In this document: piece after piece, positions 25,002 to 37,100 of the stretch
Layout of the letters: every line of letters begins with the position of its first letter
How positions within the stretch are numbered: the first letter of the stretch is position 1
Source: Mesaphorura yosii
Taxonomy: Eukaryota; Arthropoda; Collembola; Poduromorpha; Tullbergiidae
Direction of reading: 5' to 3'
Assembly: GCA_009869945.1 (NCBI GenBank)
Contig: WIXG01000002.1
Span: forward strand, 372,001-436,000
DNA: 64,000 bases
Program-made: the position numbers and the translations under genes
Notes under the pieces: generated by a model
Database searches by the model: none
Told to the model about the DNA's origin: nothing
What the model saw: only the letters and a program-made list of their open reading frames with translations

Positions 25002-28000
25002 CTAAAATATTCGCGTATCTAAAACAGATTTCTTTACAACAGCATCAAACGTTTCGTACACACGGCGCAGCAGAAACTTGTTTCTGACAACTTTACACAT
25101 GCGATTTCTCTCTACTGAATTTTGCGACGTACAGATTTTTCCCAAGTTCATAAGTAGGGATACTGACTCATTAATCAATGGAGGAAATGCTTGACAGATT
25201 CTTTCTAATGCTGATAAAGTGGGAATGAAGAATTCTGCACGGTCTTCGGCAACGGTTCCGGAAGTCTTGGCGTTCATCGCATTCAGCGCCAATTTCGCGA
25301 TTGAGAATGACTTTGGAATTGTGTAGTACAGCGAGAGATGCGAGATCAATTGAATAGCGAAGACTTGTTTTTCCGTCTCGGGCTGGTTTAATAGTTCAGG
25401 AATAAAATCCAAACAAATATGCATGGATGGAATTCCTCGAACGGCCATCGGCAGCAATTCCAAAGGATAGCCCTGCAAGTTTTCGTTGTCATCACCACAA
25501 TGACGCACAGCAAACTCGAAAAGAATAATCTCATGCCTACCTGAAAATGTACGAGTTTAGCCAAGTTTGGATCGGCTATGAAAACTTGATGCAGATAAGA
25601 ACAGATCACACTTTGAATTTCAGTCAGGCAGAGATCCCCGGCAATTCCTTCCTGTTCTCCCGGTCTGGGTAAACAAGCTTCTAGAAGTATCTGCACTGCT
25701 GCACTATCTTGAACAGCCACCAACGCTATTTTCAACTCTTCACGCTCGGCGTCGTTCTGTCCATTCGCACCAAAAGTAGTTGGCGGATTCTCCTAAGGAG
25801 AAACGTTTCATTTAGCCTCTCCACTTTATAATTTGCTAGTATGATGATTGAGTTTTAACTCACCACTAAATGCTTGGACAGAAAGTACTTCGATCCAGCG
25901 ATTGCTGCAGCAAGAATGTGCAGCAAAATGTTTAGTATTGGTGCGCATCTATAAACTTGAGGCTCGCATCGAAGAAGCTGTAGTGGGTCCGACGCTAATT
26001 CTTCTACGTTTATGTACGCTGAGCCTGGAGGCAGGAGCGCGTTGCTTGTCATTTCCCACAAGTGCCGAGGAAAGATGTTGTTTAACTGGTACCACACTTC
26101 TTGAAACAAATCTGGAACAAGACACATTATAATGAGCAAATTGTATACAGTAAATGCCAAACGATCCATTCATTCAGGTTCATTCGGGTTGCACGTACCT
26201 TGAATCTTTCTTGGAACTTCCGGTCGGATAATTACTGGCAGCTGCTGGACAATTTCCTTCGCATGCGGCCAAAGTTGTTGTGGTGTAAAATTCTTGCACT
26301 TCCCCAACACTTTTATTGCATGAACTGGTTCATCCACACAACATTGGAATGCTGGTAAAGAGAGAAACACTTATGAATTAAGCAGTTATAATTTGTTGTA
26401 TGCTTGCTTACCAGTTGTTATTTCGTTATCCTGGAATCCTTCTCCGTCTGAATCTTTGCTGCTTTCGTACAGGATAAAGTCTTTAGATGAATTCATACCA
26501 CTTTCATCTAACCATTCGTTCAGAATGCAAAGTTGTGGGAAGTGTGTAGTAAGTAATTTCAGGAGAGACGGAAAGAGTCCTGAAAATATAATGTAAATAT
26601 AAACCAATTTCCTCGCAAACGCATTCAACGAATGCCCAAGTATAAGCTCACCTCCACACTCATGCTGATTCTTTTGTGCCTGCTGCAGCAGAAACTTGAT
26701 TGGAATTTGTGAAAACAACTTGCTAGAGTAGACTTTGACTTTCTTTCCCATTGAAAGCAAATTCCGACAATTACTGAGGCGGTTGTCCTCGTACAGCAAA
26801 ACATAGTAAAGTACAAGAAGTTGTGGCACAAGATTGCTGGCTTGGAAATTCTGGAATACGCCAAGGACTTCCTCGTCAGTAAGTGGCTCGTTTGTAAGTT
26901 CCAACACAACTTTGGCACCAGTGGCAGTCGTCCCGGTTCCAGGCACAAGAATTGATTTTGCATAGACTTCCAAGAGTGGTGGCAGGACAGGATGAATTGG
27001 AAATGTTGTACTCAGAAGTTGTCTGCCACACAGAATTGTAAAAATATAAAGTAAAACATATTCAATACTTCAGGTTTCGTCTTTTGTATCCACGTTACCT
27101 GTAAATCCAGTCTTTAATGGGGACTTTGTGCTTTGTAAATGCTCGTGACTTGATTAGTTGATAAATGCAGTGAACTGGCAAGTAGCCGATTAAATCTCCG
27201 CTTAAGTTGGTAGTTACGGGCACTTTTACCGCGTGTGCAGTGACAACCTGCAAGCATCAGCAACGATCAGTGGAGTTAGCGACGAAAGGGCGCAGTACCT
27301 TATTAAGTTAATTACCTGCTCCGTGAATATTTCTTGAACGAAAATCTGTCTTATTTTGTTGATGGTATTGCTGCGAATTGGAATCTTCATTCCTAGCGTT
27401 TGACAAACCAAGTCACAAATCGCATTGATTTGATTGCTATGAAAGTGTATAGCCATTAAGAGTAAAATTTCCCCGAATGATGAGTTGACCCCAGTAGTAT
27501 TACTGCATAGAAATGTAAATCGTCATTTAATTGTCGGCCTCGCGGCTTCGTCTGTTAGCCATCTTTTACCTATGACAAGACTCGTGTCTCAAAAGTGACT
27601 TAATCCATTCCACAATGATTCTTTCTTGCTCGGTGGTCGCCAGCAGAGTTGGGCATCCTAGAAGTGTGCACAGACCCAAAGTCACAAATCTGTAGCCCGG
27701 AGGTGAATTAGGGGCTTTGACTGTTATGAGCCCGACTAGGTCTATCATCTCATCGTCGTGCAATCTAAATCAGACAGGGAACTTTTTATTGACAGTTCAT
27801 TAGCAGTGCGTGCTTGGTCGTAGGTGGCAATTTTACTTGAATCCTGCAATCCCCTTTAACGCGCAGCAGAGACGCAGGAGAGATGACGCCTGTACTACTG
27901 TGTTATCGTTCAAAGTCAAGTTGTTTTCCTTCGCTTGAACCATAATGCTTCTTAAGTATGTCCAAAGTGCTTCTCTCATTTTTGTCAAGGAATCTTGACT

Positions 28001-29418
28001 GTCTACCTTTCTCTGATTAAAGGAAAGAAGTTGATGTGAAAGAAGCCTGACCTTGACCTCACTCAATCAATAAGGACTTACCTTCTGTGCATTTTTAATA
28101 TACGCTGAGAACCACATTCTGTTTTGCTGGTCATTTCCAAGCAATATCCCAGACAAGAATGGTATGAAATTGTTTTCGATATCGTCCGTAGCTAAAACAA
28201 TGAGAATGCCATCAGCAATCTGAAAATACCCTTTGCAGGATAAAAGAAGCTTACTTAAACTCAGATAAACTGTCAACGCCGGCATCTTGCACTGGTCAAC
28301 CTAGAAATTGTAAGAACTCAGTTGATAATTGCAGCATACGAATTGCACAATACATAAATTCAGAAGTCATACACAGCGAGCTCTTATCGTCAAGCTTTGC
28401 TTAGGATTCATGTTTGCCAGCATCCGCAAAGCCTCCAGCCGAATTAATCCTCCTTCTGTGTCCTCCTCGCATTTGTCACCGTTGGATATTAAATGAAAGC
28501 AGGCTAGACAAGCAATTATCGGATGGATTACAAGATTAGTTAAATGAAAATGACATAAGACACTTCAACAAAGCTTACCCTCAAGAAAGCTGTCAGGAAT
28601 ATTCGCTACAAGTCTGCAAATTATCCAGGGTCCAAATTTTACGTGCAGCAGTGCTTCACAAACCTGCGCGAGCATATCGTTATTTAACTTGAGATGCCTA
28701 ACTAGAACACTAAGCAGTGTAGACAGATCCTTACGTCACAGAGGTTAAGTAAATTCGGCAGTTCTATCAGCGCAACACTGAGAACATCGCAAATGTCTTC
28801 CAGATACACCCAGCTGTCGAACATATCTGATACTTTCATATAATATTCAGTTCTAACTTCGTGAATCTGTAATAAAAGAGATCATTAAAAACTTCACCAA
28901 ATCCAACTCACCTTCACTGAAAACCTACCTGGGATAAGATGAACAATGTTTCTGAAAGCACAAGGCGAAATTTTCGAGTTGGATCAGCGTTCTCAAATTC
29001 CAAAGTGATTGGATTTGTCAAGGACTGAATCAAAACGCTGTCTTGTTCACGGTTTCCCAGTTTTTGCCTGCCAAATGCGACAACAATCTATGCGTTATAA
29101 AGCTTCTTGAAACTGATGTAACAAAGCAGTATTCCCTTACCTTAATTGCAATTCCTTCTTCACATCAGCTTCCAGATTGACAAAATCCACGGAAAGCAGG
29201 CTCACCACATTATTTGCGGCTTCGATGGGAGCCAGCAGTCCCAGCAAATTCTTGGAGTTTTCTCGCTTGTTGACGGCATCGCCTACTAAGCTTGCGCGTA
29301 TCAGCAGTGGAACGAATGGGCGGAGGTCGTCAGGAGGGAGACTTTCCAAGACTTCAATATTGCTTCTCTCAACGCCTTCGAAGGCCACGGGGTTGACGAA
29401 TTTGTCAACCACTCGCAT
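25002..29418 (-). CDS. INTS2: Integrator complex subunit 2
   Basis: Seventeen minus-strand exons join in phase: 29141-29418, 28929-29067, 28735-28866, 28579-28663, 28373-28503, 28255-28300, 28082-28191, 27837-28012, 27570-27764, 27316-27502, 27099-27247, 26652-27022, 26412-26579, 26199-26351, 25864-26111, 25541-25792 and 25002-25472, giving 1096 aa (human about 1204). Matches to the family run the full length: VVSLLSVDFVNLEADVKKE near the start, EALLHVKFGPWIICRLVANI, ALKGIAGFK, HFHSNQINAICDLVCQTLGM, FVQEIFTEQVVTAHAVKVPV, GYLPVHCIYQLIKSRAFTKH, LLVLYYVLLYEDN, DSAAVQILLEACLP, and GYPLELLPMAVRGIPSMHIC. INTS2 is a helical-repeat scaffold of the nuclear Integrator complex, which cleaves snRNA precursors and terminates paused RNA polymerase II. 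Missing length versus human lies mainly in loops and the C-terminus. Confidence 0.97.
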
Positions 29419-29853
29419 CGTGTTTGATCTGCCTAATCACTTTTCAGGGACAGCATATCATATCAGAAAATTTTGGGGCAGTCGACGCTGATACAGTGTA
29501 CACAGTCCGAATGCTGTTTGACTTTGCCGGCTCTTCCTTGCTTTCGTCTCACCTTCGACTTGCATACTCAATCTTGACTACCCAATGCACGTGGGCTTAT
29601 TCGAAGCAAGAATCCATATTGGATTGTCCCGGCCTACTACCTGCTATGCTACGCTGGCTAGCTGTAGCTGCATGTATTCGGCATCTGTTCTCGTTCTGCA
29701 TTGCATTGCATTCGGTACCGCATTGAACGTGAAAGTTTGGAGTTCGACCTGATTCCTCTGTCAACTAGCTGAATTATTAACCGGAAGCCTTCCTGGATAA
29801 CTGATCTTAACCTTGGTGGTGGTGAGTTGAGTTGATAAATTCGAGGGTACAAG
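29419..29853. promoter_or_regulatory. Divergent promoter region, INTS2 / RPS10
   Basis: 435 bp separate the two start codons of divergently transcribed genes. No TATA box stands out. Open frames crossing it (29177-29491, 29424-29726 +; 29658-29852 -) are shadows or chance. Confidence 0.5.
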
Positions 29854-30917
29854 ATGTTGATGCCAAAAGCAAATCGTAAGAAGATCTACGAGCGCCTGTT
29901 CAACGAAGGCGTGATGGTGGCGGAGAAAGATTTCCACGCTCCACAGCATCCCGAACTTGAAGGCATACCAAACCTTCATGTCATCAAAGCACTTCAGGTG
30001 AGTTGCCAAATATAAGTACAGAAAATTGTACATTACAACCGCAATTGGCAATTTTAAATGAGTTCTTTCATCGAACCGGGCTGACTAGTGACAAGTTTTT
30101 TCGGTTGTGGCTTTTGTGTCGACATTTCTGTAAAGTTGTCTTAATCTTGATGCAATTGATACTTATGACATTGTTTCAATTTCAGTCTCTGAAGTCAAAG
30201 GGGTACGTGTCGGAGCAGTTTGCTTGGAGGCATTACTATTGGTATTTAAAGAATGAAGGAATTGAATATCTTAGAGAATATTTGCACCTTCCAGCAGAGG
30301 TAAGTTACCAACTATTGATTAAAATATGTACCATGATACAGTGGTGCAACTACCGAAATCGATTGGATTAGTTGATGAGTAGAAAGGATCCAAAACAAAG
30401 TTTCTCTTGGCGCAGTTTTAGTGGCTCAGGGGAAACTGCGCTGTGCGTAATTTTGGAAAAGTAATACTTCTGAATATAGACTTTATTTGAATTAAATGCA
30501 GTTTCTTGTAAAGTAGAGCATAGAAGTAACACAAGCACATTGGATAAGCAATAACTGACTTTCTTTCCTATTGTGGATATTATTGCACAATTCATTAAAT
30601 TGTTCCCTTTCTGAACAGATTGTTCCAGCCACTCTGCACAGACAAGCAAGATCCGAAACTGCTCGTCCTCGTGCTGCGGCTCCACGTGGAGAGGCTAAAC
30701 CAACTGAAGATCGATCATACAGACGAGCTGGAGACGGTGACAAGAAGGCTGAGACCGGACCCGGTGGTGCAAACATTGAATTCGTAAGTGAACACACATT
30801 CATTCGATCATTGAATGACGTGTACAAGGGAAGATGCGTAACCAATTGGCCTCTCTTCTTATTTAGCGTGGTGGATTCGGTCGAGGACGTGCTGCCCAGC
30901 CTCCGCCAGCGGAATAA
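29854..30917 (+). CDS. RPS10: Small-subunit ribosomal protein eS10
   Basis: Four exons: 29854-29997, 30186-30299, 30619-30783, 30867-30917, giving 157 aa, the usual family length. The sequence is strongly conserved: [71 protein letters not shown] and the Arg/Gly tail [13 protein letters not shown]. eS10 sits at the beak of the 40S subunit near the mRNA entry channel. All introns are GT-AG; the second (319 bp) is the largest. Confidence 0.98.
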
Positions 30918-31421
30918 ACTTAGAACGTTTAAATTAAATCATTTTTCGAGGTTTTGTAACATCCAACATAATATTAGAGTTTCTAATATTCACATGTTAT
31001 CGGGAAAAACTTGAAAATAAAAGCTAAAACACTCAGTTAAGATCCAAATTCGCTTCATGTCTGCGTCTGCTCAGCGGTTTTGAACCTGTAAAAGGGGTGA
31101 AAGTGTGAAGTCTAAAGTGAAAGTCGCCGAAAGCCCGTAGCCCGTTCCAGAAGGACACGCACAAGAGCGTGTCTGGCTTCCTTGAACATTTCAACGAGAA
31201 CGCGGGCGGTGTTTCTCACAGTGGCGACTTGCATTTTGTTTACAAAGTGAAAGAGTTGAGTTGAGGTGCTTTCTCTTTTCATGAAAGTTATAGCCCACAT
31301 AAGATTCTTATCAGTTCAACTTTAGCATTCAACAATTCAGCACCCAGCAAGTTTGGTGGTGACACGAATAAGCTGAGATCGGACGCAGCACGCAGGGCAG
31401 GACGCGCATGCGGATGCCGTG
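30918..31421. other. Intergenic between RPS10 and CEP85
   Basis: Holds the RPS10 3' untranslated region on the left and presumably the CEP85 5' region on the right. No other gene seen. Confidence 0.45.
31016..31021 (+). terminator. Poly(A) signal of RPS10
   Basis: AATAAA about 98 bp after the stop codon. Confidence 0.6.
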
Positions 31422-33168
31422 ATGTCTCATCTTTCTGAAAGTGGCAATACACCATCACGATTCCGCAGGAACGGCAACTTGCAAGTGGATTCTCCAACAG
31501 CTGAAGCGAAACACAAGTTACACGTCACATTTGACAAGAGGTACATCAGTAGCAGCGGATGCACTGATGATGATGATAATGACAAAGGAACCAATAATCT
31601 AAGCGGTAAGCTGTTCTATTTAGCTCAAATTCTAAAGTCTTGCAGTCTGGGCGTAACTTTTTTTCTACTGATAATTCACAGAGATTGAGCAGCTCCGCTA
31701 TCGCATCAGTCAACTAGAGCACCTGATAGCCATGCCGCCATCAATTCAGCATACAACCAGCACGAGCACATACAATTATGCTTCTATTTCTGTGCATCCC
31801 GCTGTCCCTGGTCCGTTTCATTCAACGACGACCGGAAACAACATGGATTTGTGCGGAGATGCTCTTGTTCCTTATCCAGATGTTTCTACTATTTCGGGAG
31901 GATACGAAACAGCTGTCCTTCTGCATCGTACTAGTCAGTTGGAGTCATTGTTAGCAGGATCAGAAATTGACAACCGAAACGTGAAGGAACAACTTGAGTT
32001 GCTGAATGTGTCAAAGAACCGCCAGAAAATGGAATTTCTGGAAGAAATGAAGAGGAAGGACCTAGAAATTCAGACAGTTCAAGAGAAATTGACACTGGCT
32101 GAAATTAAAGATGCAAAGAGCAAAAAGAAACTGGCCGCAATTGAAAATTACATAAATACTTTACCGTCGGAGGATGAGTTGAATCAGCTTCAGGTCAAAG
32201 TTAATCAACTTGCATCTGAGAATGATTTCTTGCGCAACAGACTTGAAAATGTCAAGACAGAATTAAGTAAAACGCAAAGAGAATACATGCAGAAGGAACG
32301 TGACCTACAGGATGCATTGACAAGGTCAAATCGAATAAACTTTTTTTACCAATTGCAATTACAAATGCGGATCAATTAACACAATTCTTTATGGCGTTTC
32401 AGGCTGGAGGACCTGAAGCCGCTTGAAGAAGCACAGGCGTCACTCTTCACCGACTTTGGAAATCAATCGGACACTAAGGCTAATGTTAAGGACACGTCTA
32501 CACCGGCGTATTTCTCGAACGAAGCAAACGTAATGAACTTGGTGACTCTACAAAAATCACATCTTATTCAGTCAGAAAAGATTATTAAAGCATTGCGATC
32601 TAAATTGCTGACGCGTGACGTGGAGAAGAGCGAGATGATCCTGGCGCTTGCTGACAGAGTCAAATGCATCGGGGACTTGCAAGAGCAGGTGACCTGTCTA
32701 CAAATCGAGAATGAAAATATCAGCGAAAGGGAGCAGCGATGTGCTGCTACGAAAAATGCGTTGGCCAAAGAATGCGACGACTTGAAGGCGGTGATCGAGA
32801 AGATGGAAACTTCCAACGACTCAAGAAGGCATCAAACGATTAAATTGGTTCACTTAACCACGCAGGTTGGGTTATGCTGTTCCGAAGTGCAGCAGTTGGT
32901 TCAGCTGTGTCAATCAATTTGCAAAGGGGAAGAGCCTTCACTGGAGGACTTGGTGGGATTCAACAGTCTTGAAGACGGCAACGACAATGACAATGGAAAA
33001 GACGCCAAAAAGGAGGACGATGACAACAATCTCAATTTAGAGTGGATTGTCCAGAAGATTGTCGACGTATGCAAAGTTCGTAAGGACGTGCAAGACTTGA
33101 AGACGAAGATCAACGATCTGTACACCGACACTATTGCGCAAGACGTGGAAAAATGCAACGTTCAATGA
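31422..33168 (+). CDS. Centrosomal coiled-coil protein, CEP85/CEP85L family
   Basis: Three exons: 31422-31605, 31682-32324, 32403-33168 (530 aa). The N-terminus is Ser/Asp-rich and disordered. Residues from about 62 on alternate between LEQLRYRISQLEHL-like heptads and a long coiled coil (TQREYMQKERDLQDALTR, QEQVTCLQIENENISEREQR). The C-terminus gives the family away: CCSEVQQLVQLCQSICKGEE, PSLEDLVGFNS, and DVQDLKTKINDLYTDTIAQD compare with human CEP85 CFQEVQNLCSIV, PNLSLLLGIHS and EVEDLRTSISDRYAQD. In vertebrates the family acts at centrosomes in PLK4/STIL control of centriole duplication. The donor at 32324 (GTCAAA) is weak but needed to keep frame. The start at 31422 is the first ATG of the open frame. 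Confidence 0.72.
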
Positions 33169-34143
33169 AACCAATACTTGCAGTCGTTTTTATACAGAAA
33201 CTTTTATTTCGTATGCAAGAATTTCTCGAAAATTGTACGTACCGAAATCAGTAGTAAATTGCAATTGCCATAATTATACATAAAGATTGTACGCGAAACG
33301 CGAGAATACTTTTAATAACACAGAAATGTTCGTTCAATTGGAAATCGAAACCAGGAATTGCATACGTAATTCGCAAACAATACAAATAGCATGAGAAATG
33401 ACACAGTATAAAATCAAACACGCTATCTTCCATTCCATTCCATTGCACTGAATCTCAATTAAATCTAACTAATAGTACGAGCCACGAGGCAATTAATGAC
33501 AAGATCTTCTATCAATCCCTTCAGATTCTAATCTTTCTAATGACTGACAAGACAAACAATTTTCACGCACACATGGAATAGGAATTCTGTTATAAACTTT
33601 GTCCTTCGTATAATTGGCACATTCTAAACAATTCATTTGCTTGTACTTTTCCTTAACCTATTAAATCAATCTGAACAATTTCGCATGCAGTTATACGTTA
33701 GAGTCGATTGACATTTATAGCTCTTTACTAGTTCAATGTTCAACTGAAGAGGTACGAATTTGTCTGAGCATTCTCATATTTTTCCTTTTTCGCTTTGCAT
33801 AAACACAAAGTCTTTTATATCAATGAGTTTTAATTATGCGTTAGTAAGACTAGGACTACATTATCAGGCCTATCTACTTCCTAAAGACTACTCCAGGCCT
33901 GTTTTAGTCGTACATTTAATGCAAGCTGCCTAATAATTTTTTACTGTCCTGAGGTGTAAGTCTGCGGTAACTCTCTAAGTGATTAGTGATTATAAACGTG
34001 AACCTGAACTTAATTGATTGCGGGTTTCGTGATACGAACAATAAACTTAAAGGTTGTCGAAACAAGCCAACTTCGCAAATATGAAGACGACGATCATTTT
34101 GAGGTGCCACGAGGAAAACGTGGAATTTGTAGATTCGAGTCCT
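33169..34143. other. Intergenic between convergent CEP85 and CARMIL
   Basis: Very AT-rich, both flanking genes end here; no exon found. No canonical poly(A) pair is obvious to me. Confidence 0.45.
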
Positions 34144-37100
34144 TTAAACATTCACAGCGTCCTCGTCAGGATTCACCTTCTTTAGCCTGGAGACATCGTA
34201 AAGCGTTCCGATGGATGACCTGTCCTCATTACTTGGCTCCCATCTTTTGGAACTCTGAAAATCAAAACGCGTCAAGTTAGTGTAAATTAAAGGCATGAGT
34301 GGTAAATCCCAGCAATAAATGTTAGTACCACAGCACTGAAATACTGAAATGTTAGTAAAGTTTCCTATATACATACAATTTAGATTCAGAACACCTTGAG
34401 AAGGATTGATAAAGTTGAAATAGATTAAATAGAGAAAATAGACAGTAGCAGAGCGACCGCGACTCGACAAATGCAAGTTTCAACGAATCTGTCAGATTAG
34501 TTTTGAGTACTTATTTCTAGAAAGCACGAACTTTCAGATAAACTTATAGTGGCAAGCGATAAGCGGAGCAGATGAGACAGAAGTGGTCTGTGACAATCCC
34601 ACAGGAAATGGCGAAGTGCAACTCGATGATCGCTATACTTGACTTACAGGCCGGTTATTTTCGCCAAATTTCTTCAGTGGTGCCTTGAAAACCTCGCTGA
34701 TAGCGTGACTGCGAGCCCATCCTTGAATCGACACCTTCGGACGACTGACTTCTACAATGTCATTCAATATCGGAAGTAATTAAACAAAACTGAACAGAAC
34801 AAAATTGAGTCGCCTTGAACAAAGCAAATCTAAATCTTTACAAAATACAAAAATTGAGGCAAAAAGATCGAACGAAGTTAAGTTAAAATTAAAGTGTGTG
34901 AAATTAATGTCAACATTATTAAGCTTCCAATGTCTACCGTAGCAAGTGCTCATGCAAACCTTGAGGAGGTGAATCGGCAGAATTTGCAGGGGACGGGGAT
35001 GTGTTTCTCGGCAATGAGTCCTTCTTTTGTTTCGCAGCTTCCAATTCAGCAGTCTGTTTCGCCAACGATGCCGCCAACTCTCGAACAGACGATCGTTTTT
35101 CCGAAGTCGTCAGCGATGCCATCGATGGAAGGGAGACTGGGGAATTTGAGTTTGAACCACGTAATTCTACTCCAGCAGTAGAGGACCCGCCTGTAGGACT
35201 TCCGCTCGCAGGCAATACGTTTCTACTACCGTAATTAATACTAATCGCGCCTGACACATTTCTGTTCGACGCAGAGTTGGATAAAATGTTGGGCAGCTGG
35301 GTACTGATGCTGGAAGAGGTTGGAGGAAGGGACAGGGCCTCACCAGGAAGAATTGTCGTGGCCGAGTTTGTCTTGTCAGATCCTCCCAAATCATTTGAGT
35401 CGTTGTCTGCTGGAGTAGTCGGGCTACCTCCGTCGTTCTTCAACGAGAATTCGCCTAAACGTAAGTAAGACCGAGAAATTTAGAAAGAATCCAGGAGGAT
35501 GAAGGTGTTACAGCTTTCATTACCTGAACGGCGATCGCCGACGCTTGTAGACCACGGCCTCGGTTTCGGCTTCACAGGCGGAGGATTTGTCGTCCTAAGG
35601 TTTACTGCTGCACCAGTTTTATTATTACTGAGAAACTTTTCTTTGGCTTCGCTAACTGAAACTCCTTTTGTAATAATAGAAGTGTCTTTCTCCTCGTTCG
35701 CTTCGGGAATAGATGAGCTTGTAATAAAAGTCGACGTCCGCTTCTCTTGTCTCGCTTTCATTTCAGCCAGTACAGATGGGCCAACTGTAACTCCCAATTT
35801 TTGAACTGGGGATCCCTTCCCTTCTGCACTAGCGCCGTCCGAATCTCCACCGCTCACAGGCGACGCGGATGTGGCCTCTCGCTTCACGATAGGCTTCTCT
35901 AAATAGTCGGTTGACTTTGAACGTGGAACGGCCTCCGCTGATAGTTTGCTTGCGATACTGCACGAGTCAAAAGAACTGGGACTAGTTTTCTCCGAGTTGT
36001 TTTCGTCAACTTTGAATGTTTTGGAGGAGTGAGTTGGAGTTGATTGGATGCTGTCTTCAGCCGCACTGGTGATGGATGATATCAGCATCGAGGTACTGTT
36101 GAGATGAAAATCTTCATGAGCAAGAGACAATGAATAATCACAATGCGAAACTTGCCATTCGTCTGAATCCGGAGTGACGATAGGAGTTGGCGTGGCTGAA
36201 CTGGGCCTGAAGAAAGTTTCCAAGCCCTCTTGCAGATCCGAAACTTCCTCGATAACGTCAGATGGTCGAAGGGAAGGTCGTGTGGGCGCTCGCGTTTTGG
36301 GTTTTCTTGGACGCGCCCTCGCCAAGTGCTGCAATGGTTGTGGAGGAAGGGCAGACGACTCTGGTAAACAAATAGCTTGTAATTGTCACTTCCGTTTTCA
36401 ATTTTCACAGATTTGAATTATACAGAAGGTCCATAGTCCATACCTTCTGCAGTTTTTGGTAGACTAGGAAGAAGGTCAGGAATGTCATCTGCTGAAATTC
36501 CCTCGATGCAATCAACAACCGATTTGGGACGGATTCGTCTGCCATGAAGCCCTCTTCGTTTGGCATGCATTTGCGGAGTTGCCTAATAAAATTGCATTTG
36601 TTCGAATTAAAAGAAGACCATTAAAACTAAAGAGTCAAATCAAAGTCAATGCATGCCAAGTAAGAAAATTAATTCATAAGTAAATGAGCAAGCACGAAAA
36701 ACTCATTCATAATCAATCACATTCATAACTCGCATTTGGTTAGTGTACTACATTACTAACGTAAATACCGTAAGAATATGACTAAAAGAAAGTAAAGTAA
36801 AACTAAATTGAATTGATAAAGTGATTCTAGAATCAATCAAATTTAAATCAGGATTGGAACACAATAGACAAGAAGTCAATCAACTCCTTAAAATGACTTT
36901 CATTAACTTACAAGGTTGAGATAATCCAGCTTCTGCAATGTTTTGGGAAAAGTCATACAACAAATCATGTTTAGTGCTATTGTGCTATTTTACAATTAGG
37001 CCTAAACTTCCAGACACGTACAACGCCCTCGCACGCATGAACACATTTCACTTTTTCTCGAAACGCTCCTGAATTTTATCACTTCGAGTTCTCACTTGAC

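Noticed and set aside
30571..31014. 147-codon frame covering the end of RPS10
   Set aside because: It reads through RPS10 introns; the spliced eS10 model is far better supported.
34934..34959. Direct stop of CARMIL at 34934
   Set aside because: Splicing at 34960 to two further exons gives EVSRPKVSIQGW and a tail matching the vertebrate C-terminus; the direct stop may be an alternative isoform only.
36174..36416. Plus-strand frames opposite CARMIL exons
   Set aside because: Shadow frames of the conserved minus-strand coding sequence.
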